From an uncultured Helicobacter sp. (GTDB taxonomy: Bacteria > Campylobacterota > Campylobacteria > Campylobacterales > Helicobacteraceae): a stretch of DNA of 25,004 nt. Below are positions 7,570 to 14,243 of this stretch, in pieces. The stretch is from positions 1-25,004 of the forward strand of contig CALVAF010000096.1 of NCBI GenBank assembly GCA_944325475.1, read 5' to 3'. The first letter of the stretch is position 1, and every line of letters starts with the position of its first letter. A program made the translations under genes and the position numbers. The notes beneath the pieces were generated by a model. It did no database searches. It saw only the letters and a program-made list of their open reading frames with translations, and had not been told where the DNA came from.

Positions 7570-8582
7570 ATCTCCTTATCCGTCTCCCCAACTGGCTTGG
7601 TGATTCTGTAATGGCAACCTTTGCTTTAGAAATCCTCTATCAAACTTATCCCAAAGCCCATTTTTACCTTGTAGGTAGCAAGGTAAGCTGCGCACTCTTT
7701 AGCCATTACCCAAACACCACAACTATTATCGACAATAGCAAGCAAGCAAACTCCAGAATCCTAGCCCTCTACAAACTCTCTAAAGCTATCCCGCCTTGCG
7801 AAATTGCTATTACTTTTCAAAACAATTTCCTCTCAGCCCTCTTTCTCTTTTTTAATCGCTCCAAAAAACGCATTGGTTATGCCAACGAACTCCGCTCCTA
7901 TTTGCTCACTCTCCACCCCAAAAAGCCCAAAAAACTCCATGAATCACTGCGGTTTGCTAGGCTTGTAGAATCTCTTATCCCCAATCATTCCATTGCCCCC
8001 AAACTTTATTTAAAGCACCCCAAAATCTCCATAACCCTACCGCCCCATTTCCACAACCAAAAAATCGCTGGAATCAACGCCGGTGCTTCCTTTGGAAATG
8101 CAAAACGTTGGGAAGAAAAATACTTTGCAGAGGTGATAGAAGATTTACTAAACAATAACTTTTGTGTGATTCTCTTTGGGATAGAATCCGAAAATCCTAT
8201 CAACCAAAAAATCCTCTCCCACCTCCAAAAAAGTGATAAAATCCTCAATTTAAGTGGTAAAACAAGTATTCCAGAGCTTATGGCATATTTTCTAAAACTC
8301 CAAATCCTCATTACTAATGACAGCGGACCCATGCATATTGCAGCAGCCTTTAATATCCCTACAATCGCCCTTTTTGGACCCACAGATGAGGAGGAAACTT
8401 GTCCTTTTAATGCTAAAAATTCCCACATTCTCTCGCTAAAAACCATCCACAAAGCCCTTCCCTGCCAGCCTTGTAAAAAGCGCTCCTGCCCACTCCCGAA
8501 TAATTCTACAAACCATCATGCTTGCATGCGTGAGTTAAAACCCGCTTTTGTCATTACCAAAATTCATTCCCTTATAAGCTAG
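7566..8582 (+). CDS. waaF: ADP-heptose:LPS heptosyltransferase II
   Basis: WaaF adds the second L-glycero-D-manno-heptose to the lipopolysaccharide inner core at the cytoplasmic face of the inner membrane (GT9 family). The protein starts MNLLIRLPNWLGDSVMATFA, the usual WaaF N-terminus. Further landmarks are INAGASFGNAKRWEEKYFAEV, the nucleotide-sugar motif TNDSGPMHIAAAF, ALFGPTDEEETCPF, and the Cys-rich tail PCQPCKKRSCP...HHACM. An upstream ATG at 7491 would add 25 residues with no family similarity and lie inside the preceding gene, so the ATG at 7566, four-base overlapped with the preceding TGA, is preferred (338 residues). It seems to be the last gene of the recA run. Confidence 0.94.
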   Translation: MNLLIRLPNWLGDSVMATFALEILYQTYPKAHFYLVGSKVSCALFSHYPNTTTIIDNSKQANSRILALYKLSKAIPPCEIAITFQNNFLSALFLFFNRSKKRIGYANELRSYLLTLHPKKPKKLHESLRFARLVESLIPNHSIAPKLYLKHPKISITLPPHFHNQKIAGINAGASFGNAKRWEEKYFAEVIEDLLNNNFCVILFGIESENPINQKILSHLQKSDKILNLSGKTSIPELMAYFLKLQILITNDSGPMHIAAAFNIPTIALFGPTDEEETCPFNAKNSHILSLKTIHKALPCQPCKKRSCPLPNNSTNHHACMRELKPAFVITKIHSLIS

Positions 8583-8589
8583 TTTCCAT

Positions 8590-8595
8590 TACAAT
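8590..8595 (+). promoter_or_regulatory. Weak candidate -10 box for the mqnD-like gene
   Basis: TACAAT lies 30 bases before the ATG in the only 42-base gap of this plus-strand stretch. There is no clear -35, and the gene could equally be read through from the waaF operon. Confidence 0.22.
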
Positions 8596-8624
8596 TTGCC
8601 CCAAATTCCACACAAAGTAAAACT

Positions 8625-9485
8625 ATGAGAACGATACAAATAGGGCATTCTCCTGATGCTGATGATCTTTTTATGTATTATGCCATTGCTTTTGGCTGGG
8701 TGGGCAATGCTTTCACTTTTCAAAACCAAGCCCTAGACATTCAAACCTTAAATGAAATGGCACTGCAAGGCAGTTTGGACATTTCAGCCATTTCTTTTGG
8801 CGTATATCCCTTTTTAGCACAGGAGCAAGCCCTACTAAGGACGGGCGTTAGCTTTGGCGAGGGCTATGGACCCAAACTCATCAAAAAAAAAGGTAAAACC
8901 CTCAAAAAAAACTTCAAAGTCGCTCTAAGCGGCAAACACACAACCAACGCCCTACTTTTTAAAATCGCCTATCCTCACGCAAGAATCCATTACAAAAACT
9001 TCCTAGAAATCGAAAAAGCCGTGCTTGATGATGAAGTTGATGCGGGGGTTTTAATCCACGAATCCATTTTGCAATATGATTGCAGCCTTGAAGTGGAATG
9101 CGAGATTTGGGACATTTGGAGCGATTTAAACAAGCAAAACCTCCCCTTACCACTAGGAGGAATGTGTCTCCGCCGCTCCATGCCCCTAAGTGTTGCCATA
9201 GAATGCGAGGAAATCCTAACTAAAGCCATAGAAGTCGCACTCAAAAACAAACCACTACTTTCTAAAATGCTCTTAGAGAGAAATTTAGTTCGTGTTGATT
9301 TAGAAAATCTCAAACACTACCTCAACCTCTATGCCAATGAGGATTCCATTTCCCTTAGCCACACGCAGTTAGAAGCAATCAATGTGCTTTTTAAGCTCGG
9401 GTTTGACCACAAGCTATGCCCACAGATTCTTGATGTTAATGACTGCTTAATCCCTAAAGAATACAAAGACTTCCGTAATCAGTAG
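8625..9485 (+). CDS. mqnD: MqnD-like menaquinone biosynthesis enzyme (futalosine pathway)
   Basis: A 286-residue protein of the MqnA/MqnD family (periplasmic-binding-protein fold). MqnD converts cyclic dehypoxanthine futalosine into 1,4-dihydroxy-6-naphthoate. The start IGHSPDADDLFMYYAIAFGWV corresponds to the SPCPNDTF-type N-terminal motif of MqnD, and ALSGKHTTNALLFK and the acidic VLDDEVDAGVLIHESIL follow as in the family. Campylobacterota make menaquinone by the futalosine route, so the gene fits the organism, and the product would supply the quinone used by the bd oxidase region of this window or other respiratory enzymes. The motif differs from MqnD of other phyla, so MqnD rather than MqnA is a judgement. 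The ribosome site is weak. The last 7 bases overlap the convergent TonB-like gene. Confidence 0.75.
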   Translation: MRTIQIGHSPDADDLFMYYAIAFGWVGNAFTFQNQALDIQTLNEMALQGSLDISAISFGVYPFLAQEQALLRTGVSFGEGYGPKLIKKKGKTLKKNFKVALSGKHTTNALLFKIAYPHARIHYKNFLEIEKAVLDDEVDAGVLIHESILQYDCSLEVECEIWDIWSDLNKQNLPLPLGGMCLRRSMPLSVAIECEEILTKAIEVALKNKPLLSKMLLERNLVRVDLENLKHYLNLYANEDSISLSHTQLEAINVLFKLGFDHKLCPQILDVNDCLIPKEYKDFRNQ

Positions 9486-10342
9486 ATTCGATACATCACG
9501 CGAATATAAATTTTAGTTTTAACTGCTGGATAGGGATAATCTTTATAGGCAATTTCAATCGTGTGAATACTATTCTCATCTAAAAGCCTAAAACCACTTG
9601 GCGTAAGGAGTTTTAAATCAGAAATATCACCATTTGGGTGCAGGTAAAACTCCACAATATTATCGCCTTGTTGTCCCATTTGTCCGGCAATTTGCGGGTA
9701 TTTGAGATACCTTTGGGTGATTCTACCAATCCCACTTAGATTATCTTCTATAAACTTCCTCTCATCAAGGCTCAAAGAATAAAAATCCTCCCCATAAAGC
9801 TCCTTTATTTCCTGATTCGCCATATCTTTACCATAGTCATAAATTGAAGGAGACAAGGGTTTGCTACTTGGGCTACTTGGCATGGGATGGCTTTTTAGTG
9901 ATGAAGCAAGACTTTGGGAGGCTGATTCTTGGGATTGTAGGGATTCTTGAGATTCTGTGGGTTCTTTTGTTTTGGGAGTTTCTTTTGATTTGGTTGATTC
10001 TTGGGTGAGCTTAGTGGGTTTAGTCATTTTGGGAGCTTGGGGCTTTGGCATATCTGGCGTTGCTAGCTTTGGAGGTGTTGGCTGACTTTCTTTAGAATCT
10101 TGTGATTCTTGTGTGGCAATAAGCGGAGGGGTAGGTAGCGATTCTTGACTTGGTGTGCTATTTGGGAGCATTTCTGCTGGATTTGAAAATTTGAAATTTT
10201 TAATGCTGATTCGCTCCCGTTCTTTACTCCCATATTTTGGGGGTTTATAAAGGTCATCTTTGGGAAACTCTACCAAAAATAGTAGCAAAATTACCAAATG
10301 CACCAACAGTGATAAAAAAAACGCAATGAGATTATTTTTCAT
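9479..10342 (-). CDS. TonB-like energy-transducing protein
   Basis: A 287-residue protein with TonB architecture: a short N-terminus, one membrane anchor (about residues 5-24, IAFFLSLLVHLVILLLFLVEF, with the usual internal histidine), a long Pro/Ser/Thr/Gln/Lys-rich periplasmic spacer (about 45-160) with many QES/KES/TPP repeats, and a C-terminal domain (about 200-287) with GQQGDNIVEFYLHPNGDISDLKLLTPSG and a final YIRVMYRIY strand, as in TonB-C. TonB transmits proton-motive force from ExbB-ExbD to outer-membrane receptors for iron, nickel or cobalamin. No exbB, exbD or receptor is nearby. It begins exactly where fliO ends, and the same pairing is found in H. pylori, so the partnership with flagellar genes is old but unexplained. 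Confidence 0.82.
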   Translation of the reverse strand: MKNNLIAFFLSLLVHLVILLLFLVEFPKDDLYKPPKYGSKERERISIKNFKFSNPAEMLPNSTPSQESLPTPPLIATQESQDSKESQPTPPKLATPDMPKPQAPKMTKPTKLTQESTKSKETPKTKEPTESQESLQSQESASQSLASSLKSHPMPSSPSSKPLSPSIYDYGKDMANQEIKELYGEDFYSLSLDERKFIEDNLSGIGRITQRYLKYPQIAGQMGQQGDNIVEFYLHPNGDISDLKLLTPSGFRLLDENSIHTIEIAYKDYPYPAVKTKIYIRVMYRIY

Positions 10343-10795
10343 TTATTGTTTTTCTTGTTTTAATAATTCCCCAAAATCCTCCAGAGGATACTTATCCACC
10401 AAAATCACTCCATTTTGACTTAACACCACGATATAGCGCATTTTATAAACCTCAAAAATCACCAATTTGTTATTGGGTGACAAGGATGTGATAGAGAGAA
10501 TCTTTACCATGCAATCCTCTTCTTTTTTCCTAAAAAAATCCAAAAGGACATTGCTAGGCTCTTTGCAATAAACACGCTTGCGAACATACCAAAGCAGCAC
10601 CAAAAGCCCAACCAAAATCAAAATCACACCGCTATATTGCAGTAAATTAATGCCTTCCAAAGGTGACTTTGCCATTTCAAAAGGGAAGACTTGATTATTC
10701 TCATTAATGCCTTCTAGCACTTTTTTAGCCGACTCTCCGCTCTCTTGTGCGATTGCTACCATCGCACAAAACACAACCCAAAACAAAGCTCTCAT
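10343..10795 (-). CDS. fliO: Flagellar export apparatus protein FliO
   Basis: A 150-residue protein with a short N-terminal hydrophobic signal-like segment (MRALFWVVFCAMVAIAQ), a periplasmic stretch, one strong membrane segment (about residues 53-70, YSGVILILVGLLVLLWYV), then a cytoplasmic FliO-type domain (KILSITSLSPNNKLVIFEVYKMRYIVVLS). FliO assists assembly of the FliP-FliQ-FliR export gate of the flagellar type III system. The family is poorly conserved; the call rests on this topology, on the NNKLVIFEV-type core, and on its position after fliN, the place where H. pylori has its FliO. The start overlaps the fliN stop by four bases, and the following gene starts with no gap. Confidence 0.8.
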   Translation of the reverse strand: MRALFWVVFCAMVAIAQESGESAKKVLEGINENNQVFPFEMAKSPLEGINLLQYSGVILILVGLLVLLWYVRKRVYCKEPSNVLLDFFRKKEEDCMVKILSITSLSPNNKLVIFEVYKMRYIVVLSQNGVILVDKYPLEDFGELLKQEKQ

Positions 10796-11151
10796 ACCGT
10801 GCTAATGCTCTCGCGTGTGAGATAATAAATAATCGCATTAGAATCCAAAATCTCATTAACCCTAATAGCAAGATTCTTCTCATACACCATAACTTCGCCC
10901 TTACCAACAATTCTGTTATTGATATAAATCTCCACGCTCTCCCCTGCTGGCTTTTGCAAATCAATAATCGAACCCTTCTCAAAACGTAAAATCTCTAAAA
11001 GTGGAATCTTTGTCGAACCAAGCTCGGCATGAAAAAGCACCTTCATATCCAAAAGCCCACTATAATTATTCATAATCCCTTCAAGATAGCGTGCTAAATC
11101 CTCTTGTTTTGGTGTTTGAATCTTGGCTAAAGTAAATTCATCTGCTGACAT
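10792..11151 (-). CDS. fliN: Flagellar motor switch protein FliN
   Basis: FliN forms the lower part of the cytoplasmic C-ring and takes part in export and switching. With the start at 11151 (MSADEFTLAKIQ) it is 119 residues, the family's usual length, and an AGAGGT ribosome site lies 5 bases ahead; the longer reading from 11202 would add 17 unrelated residues and run into the CheX-like gene. The SpoA (surface presentation of antigens) domain is clear: LDMKVLFHAELGSTKIPLLEIL, GSIIDLQKPAGESVEIYINNRIVGKGEVMV, and LAIRVNEIL. The gene follows the CheX-like gene by 19 bases and overlaps fliO by four, so the three are one transcript. Confidence 0.94.
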   Translation of the reverse strand: MSADEFTLAKIQTPKQEDLARYLEGIMNNYSGLLDMKVLFHAELGSTKIPLLEILRFEKGSIIDLQKPAGESVEIYINNRIVGKGEVMVYEKNLAIRVNEILDSNAIIYYLTRESISTV

Positions 11152-11170
11152 TTTTACCTCTACTTTGTGA

Positions 11171-11587
11171 TTAAATATACATAAAAAGGGAGCATTTCGC
11201 ACCCTCTAAAATAAAATTTAGGCTTTTAGAATGCAAATCCTGAAACTCCCCAAAGCCATAAACCTTAGGCGTGGTAATATTAAATCTCACTCCTTGTGGC
11301 GCAGCTAGGACTTTAGCCAAACCAATAGTAAGGTTTGCTAACTCTTGGGATAAATCCTTTAAGGTAAGCTCATCAAAATCCTCTTCTCCAAGCAATCCAT
11401 TGCCAAGTTTCTCCAAAAACTCTCCTGTGCTAACAAAAGTAATAGAGTTTTTCTCGCCATTCTCATTTACAATATCAATACTAGACAAAAAACCTTCAAG
11501 TGTTTTTTCGCTACACACTTGTGGAATCTCACCCAAAGTGTCTTTAATCGCCCCTTTAAAAGCATTTTCGATGATTTTATCTAACAT
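11171..11587 (-). CDS. CheX/CheC-like chemotaxis phosphatase
   Basis: A 138-residue protein of the CheC/CheX/FliY fold family, which dephosphorylates CheY. The family's active-site signature, roughly [DS]-x3-E-x2-N followed about 22 residues later by P, is present: D78, E82, N85 in KDLSQELANLTIGLAK, and P107 in FNITTPKV. As in CheX there is one copy. It sits directly in front of fliN in one operon. In FliY proteins a CheC-like domain is fused to a FliN (SpoA) domain, so these two separate neighbouring genes look like a split version of FliY. A role as switch-bound CheY phosphatase is inferred; a non-enzymatic structural role remains possible. An AGG-rich ribosome site precedes the ATG. Confidence 0.7.
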   Translation of the reverse strand: MLDKIIENAFKGAIKDTLGEIPQVCSEKTLEGFLSSIDIVNENGEKNSITFVSTGEFLEKLGNGLLGEEDFDELTLKDLSQELANLTIGLAKVLAAPQGVRFNITTPKVYGFGEFQDLHSKSLNFILEGAKCSLFMYI

Positions 11588-11614
11588 CTACAACCTTTTC
11601 CTTTAAATTAAGCG

Positions 11615-11620
11615 ATTATA
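11615..11620 (-). promoter_or_regulatory. -10 box for the cheX-fliN-fliO-tonB operon
   Basis: A perfect TATAAT on the minus strand about 28 bases ahead of the CheX-like start, with T/A-rich flanks. It looks like a housekeeping promoter; I find no GG-N10-GC (sigma-54) site ahead of this operon. Confidence 0.55.
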
Positions 11621-11638
11621 GCTAAATTTTATTTAGCT
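11620..11638. repeat. Perfect 8-bp inverted repeat beside the -10 box
   Basis: AGCTAAAT, 3-base spacer, ATTTAGCT. It lies directly upstream of and touches the TATAAT of the cheX-fliN operon, in the spacer between -10 and -35. It could be an operator, or an AT-rich chance palindrome. Confidence 0.55.
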
Positions 11639-11685
11639 TCCACACACTTTGCAATTTTTTTGCAAGAATTTTTGGAAAGCCTTTT

Positions 11686-11706
11686 GGGAATCTTTTTAAA
11701 ATTCCC
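11686..11706. repeat. Short inverted repeat right after the sensor kinase stop
   Basis: GGGAAT and ATTCCC flank an A/T-rich centre with further imperfect pairing. It follows the stop codon of the sensor kinase gene (minus strand) directly and may slow 3' exonucleases or act as a weak end of transcript, but no T-run follows on the minus strand, so it is not a standard intrinsic terminator. Confidence 0.35.
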
Positions 11707-12993
11707 CTACCATTTCAAAACAAAAGTAGTTCCCTCCTGCTCTTGACTTTGACACTCTATTTTTATCCCATAAAAATCACAAATCCGCTTAATCAAAGCC
11801 AGTCCGATTCCAAACCCGCCTTGATCTTTATTGTAACGATAATAGCGTTCAAAAATCCGCTTCAAATGCTCCTTTGGTATCCCACAGCCATTGTCTTTGA
11901 TTTTTAAGCTATTCCCTCTTACAAAAACCTCAACTTTCCCACCATTTTGTGTGTATTTTAGTGCATTATCAAGCAGATTATCCACCACTCGGATAATACG
12001 ACTTTTATTTGCCCTTAGTTTGCTCGGGCTTGTCTGCAAAGTAATAGCAATATTTTTTTTCTTATAAAAAGGCTCAAAATAACTCACTCTCTCTTGTAGC
12101 AAACTCTCCATAGAAATCTCTTCTAAGCTGCCCTCTTGAATATATGGGAAATTATAAAAAACCAAATCCTGATAAATTTGTCCTAATGTGTTTGCTGCCA
12201 TTTTGATTCGCTCAAACTTCTGCAAATCCTGCTCTTTTAGATTTTCTTTTTTGATTCGCTCAATGCTCATCAAAATAATACTTAAAGGGGTGTTGATTTC
12301 ATGCGTAGAATCTTTGATAAAGCGATTTAGCATTCCAATTTTCTCCTCTAAAGGCTTCAAGCTCAAACGCACCAAAAAATACGCTACCACGCCCATTTCA
12401 AAAAGTGCCAGCAAAAAACTTCCACCAATAAGTAGCCACAAAGTATAAATTTCACTCAAAAACCCATCATCTTGGATAATCATAAAAAAATCATCACGTT
12501 CCCTTGGAAAATCTAATAGCCCCCTCTTATGAAGCTCTACATTTACCAAACGCAAAAATTTCCCACTTATCTTTTGGGTTAGATACACATTGTCTTTGAT
12601 AACTACAATCCTATCAGGGTGTTTATGATTTTTTTTAAATCTAATGGGCATCCCACGATCTTGGATAATCTTTTTAAAATCCTCTGTTTTTATCGGCTCT
12701 TTTAGCTCACTAAAAATCACTTCCCCATTTTCTCGATTTAAAGAAAAAGCGATGTCTAGCTCTCTCCCACTCTCTTGCAAAACTTTAAACAAATTATCAG
12801 AATCACTTTGCAGTCTCTCATACAGATTCATCACAAGATTATGTGCGGATTCTCGCAGTTGCAACATTCTCTCTTCAATAAGAGATTCCTTTTCTTTTTG
12901 ATACCAACCATAAAACACTAATGCCAAAAAAATAACGCTTGTAATCACATACAATAGGCTGATTTTTAAGGCAATTTTGCGACTTTCATTCAT
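11707..12993 (-). CDS. Sensor histidine kinase (partner of the OmpR-type regulator)
   Basis: A 428-residue inner-membrane sensor kinase. Order of parts: first membrane segment (about 10-29), periplasmic sensor region (about 30-183, with a His-rich KKNHKHPD patch near 121-127), second membrane segment (about 184-208), phosphoacceptor helix with H231 in FIKDSTHEINTPLSIIL, and an ATPase domain with N box (VVDNLLDNALKYT), KDNGCGIPKEHL and GGFGIGLALIKRI. The layout is that of copper/acid-type Campylobacterota sensors such as CrdS or ArsS, but the ligand cannot be read from the sequence. It lies 37 bases after its regulator gene, in an operon that begins with a secreted repeat protein. Those neighbours suggest sensing of an envelope or metal stress. 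Confidence 0.9.
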   Translation of the reverse strand: MNESRKIALKISLLYVITSVIFLALVFYGWYQKEKESLIEERMLQLRESAHNLVMNLYERLQSDSDNLFKVLQESGRELDIAFSLNRENGEVIFSELKEPIKTEDFKKIIQDRGMPIRFKKNHKHPDRIVVIKDNVYLTQKISGKFLRLVNVELHKRGLLDFPRERDDFFMIIQDDGFLSEIYTLWLLIGGSFLLALFEMGVVAYFLVRLSLKPLEEKIGMLNRFIKDSTHEINTPLSIILMSIERIKKENLKEQDLQKFERIKMAANTLGQIYQDLVFYNFPYIQEGSLEEISMESLLQERVSYFEPFYKKKNIAITLQTSPSKLRANKSRIIRVVDNLLDNALKYTQNGGKVEVFVRGNSLKIKDNGCGIPKEHLKRIFERYYRYNKDQGGFGIGLALIKRICDFYGIKIECQSQEQEGTTFVLKW

Positions 12994-13030
12994 GACGCTT
13001 CCACTCTGCAGATTTTTATTTTACCAATCC

Positions 13031-13699
13031 TTACTCTATAAGCTTTTTATAGCAATACCCCTCACCTCTGCGTGTAAGGATATTGTCTTTGCCGACAATT
13101 TGCCGCAAATTTTTGATATACACACGCAAACTAAGCTCACTTGGCTCCTCCCCATAACCCCAAAGTGTGCTAAAAATCTCCTCTAAGGAGACGAAATGAT
13201 TCTCATTAATTAGCAAAATCTTTAGCAATTCTCGCTCTTTTAGAGAGATTTTACAGGGTTTCCCTTCCAGATACAAAATTCCCTCACCACAATCAAAGCT
13301 ATACCCATTCCCAAACTCATACACACTTATACGATTACTTCGCTTTAGCAGGGCTTCTAGTCGCAAAAGTAGCTCTGAAAGCTCAAAAGGCTTACGCAAA
13401 TAATCATCACACCCACTCTTAAACCCCACTTCCAAATCTTTAATGCTATTTAGCGCAGTGATAAAAATTGCTGGGGTTTGCTTACCACTTTCTCGGATAC
13501 TTTTTAATGCTTCAAACCCACTCATATTAGGCACCATCACATCAAGCAATAAACCATCAAAATTCTCCTCATACGCCCTAGAAGCCGCTTCCACTCCGTC
13601 ATTACAACAAACCACCTCATAGCCCTCCTCACTCAAACACTCTGCGATAATCTCTTGTAATGCCATGTCATCTTCAAGTAACAAAATCTTTGCTTTCAT
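13031..13699 (-). CDS. OmpR/PhoB-family response regulator
   Basis: A 222-residue regulator. The receiver domain (1-115) has the acidic pair in LLLEDDM, the phosphorylated D53 in LLLDVMVPNMSG, T81 (FITAL) and K103 (YLRKPF). The C-terminal DNA-binding winged helix (about 125-222) is of OmpR type: KISLKERELLKILLINENHFVSLEEIFSTLWG, then LRVYIKNLRQIVGKDNILTRRGEGYCY. Phosphorylation by the adjacent kinase should control binding to target promoters, perhaps including that of its own operon. A GGAG ribosome site lies right next to a perfect hairpin (13710-13734), so translation of this gene may differ from that of the gene upstream. Similar in type to CrdR/ArsR of Helicobacter, but I do not assign either name. 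Confidence 0.92.
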   Translation of the reverse strand: MKAKILLLEDDMALQEIIAECLSEEGYEVVCCNDGVEAASRAYEENFDGLLLDVMVPNMSGFEALKSIRESGKQTPAIFITALNSIKDLEVGFKSGCDDYLRKPFELSELLLRLEALLKRSNRISVYEFGNGYSFDCGEGILYLEGKPCKISLKERELLKILLINENHFVSLEEIFSTLWGYGEEPSELSLRVYIKNLRQIVGKDNILTRRGEGYCYKKLIE

Positions 13700-13709
13700 G
13701 CTTCACTCC

Positions 13710-13734
13710 TTTGTGCAACAAGGGGTTGCACAAA
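13710..13734 (-). promoter_or_regulatory. Perfect 10-bp hairpin in front of the response regulator
   Basis: The minus strand reads TTTGTGCAAC, a five-base loop CCCTT, then GTTGCACAAA: a complete 10-base stem. The ribosome site GGAG follows the 3' arm without a gap, and the ATG is 10 bases from the stem. There is no T-run, so it is not an intrinsic terminator. It may protect or process the mRNA between the secreted-protein gene and the regulator, or control initiation at the regulator; a DNA operator is another option. Confidence 0.72.
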
Positions 13735-13771
13735 TCTCGATTCTCAAATCCATTGGAATCCCATTTAGCTC

Positions 13772-14182
13772 CTAGCAACCGCCTCTGCGATGTCCTTTGT
13801 CCTTTTGTTTCTCAAAATAACCCTTGCCCTCTTTTAACAAACCGCTCTCATAAGCCTCTTTTTTAGTCATAGAATCGACTCGTTTTGTTATTTCTTTAGC
13901 AATTGATTCGCGGTATTCGCGGTATTCTTTTAAAGTCATCTTATCATAAACGCTTTGACTTTTGTCTTTTAGTTTGTTTGCAAAATCCCTGCTCTCTTGC
14001 AAAGTCATTCCCTGCATTCTTTTGTGAATCTCTATTTTGTAATCTGGATAATCTTTAGGGGCAACTTTTCCTGAAAGGTTGATAAGCTCATCATTGCTCT
14101 TTTTAGAAAAATCTGCTGCCAACGCCACTGAAGCACTCAATACAGCGCCAACTAAAATAGAAAGAAATGTTTTTACTTTCAT
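13772..14182 (-). CDS. Secreted 23-residue-repeat protein, DUF1104-like
   Basis: A 136-residue exported protein. The ATG at 14182 gives a clean signal peptide (MKVKTFLSILVGAVLSASVALAA, cleavage near 22-23) and follows AGGAG; the longer frame from 14290 runs into rpoN and has no support. The mature part is helical and highly charged. MT appears at exact 23-residue steps, at 59, 82 and 105 (MTLQESRDF, MTLKEYREY, MTKKEAYES), and the stretch 36-58 aligns with the same unit (EIHKR versus EITKR). The tail KGHRRGGC has a histidine and a last cysteine. I think it belongs to the Helicobacter DUF1104 family of unknown function. Repeated M-T-x-x-E helices recall the LTxxQ motif of CpxP/Spy, periplasmic partners of a two-component system, and this gene does lead a two-component operon. 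That role is inference. Confidence 0.75.
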   Translation of the reverse strand: MKVKTFLSILVGAVLSASVALAADFSKKSNDELINLSGKVAPKDYPDYKIEIHKRMQGMTLQESRDFANKLKDKSQSVYDKMTLKEYREYRESIAKEITKRVDSMTKKEAYESGLLKEGKGYFEKQKDKGHRRGGC

Positions 14183-14210
14183 GTTAAACTCCTTTAATTT
14201 TTGCAACAGA

Positions 14211-14216
14211 AGTATA
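14211..14216 (-). promoter_or_regulatory. -10 box for the DUF1104-like / two-component operon
   Basis: TATACT on the minus strand, 29 bases ahead of the ATG at 14182, in the 61-base gap after rpoN. It would separate this operon from the dnaX-rpoN transcript. There is no clear -35. Confidence 0.45.
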
Positions 14217-14243
14217 AAACACCAATCTAAAGTAAGCGTGAAT

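Noticed and set aside
9890..10150. Repeated GATTCTT-like words as a possible array
   Set aside because: They are irregular in spacing and fall within the low-complexity Ser/Gln/Glu-rich spacer of the TonB-like protein, so they reflect codon repeats, not a CRISPR or regulatory array.
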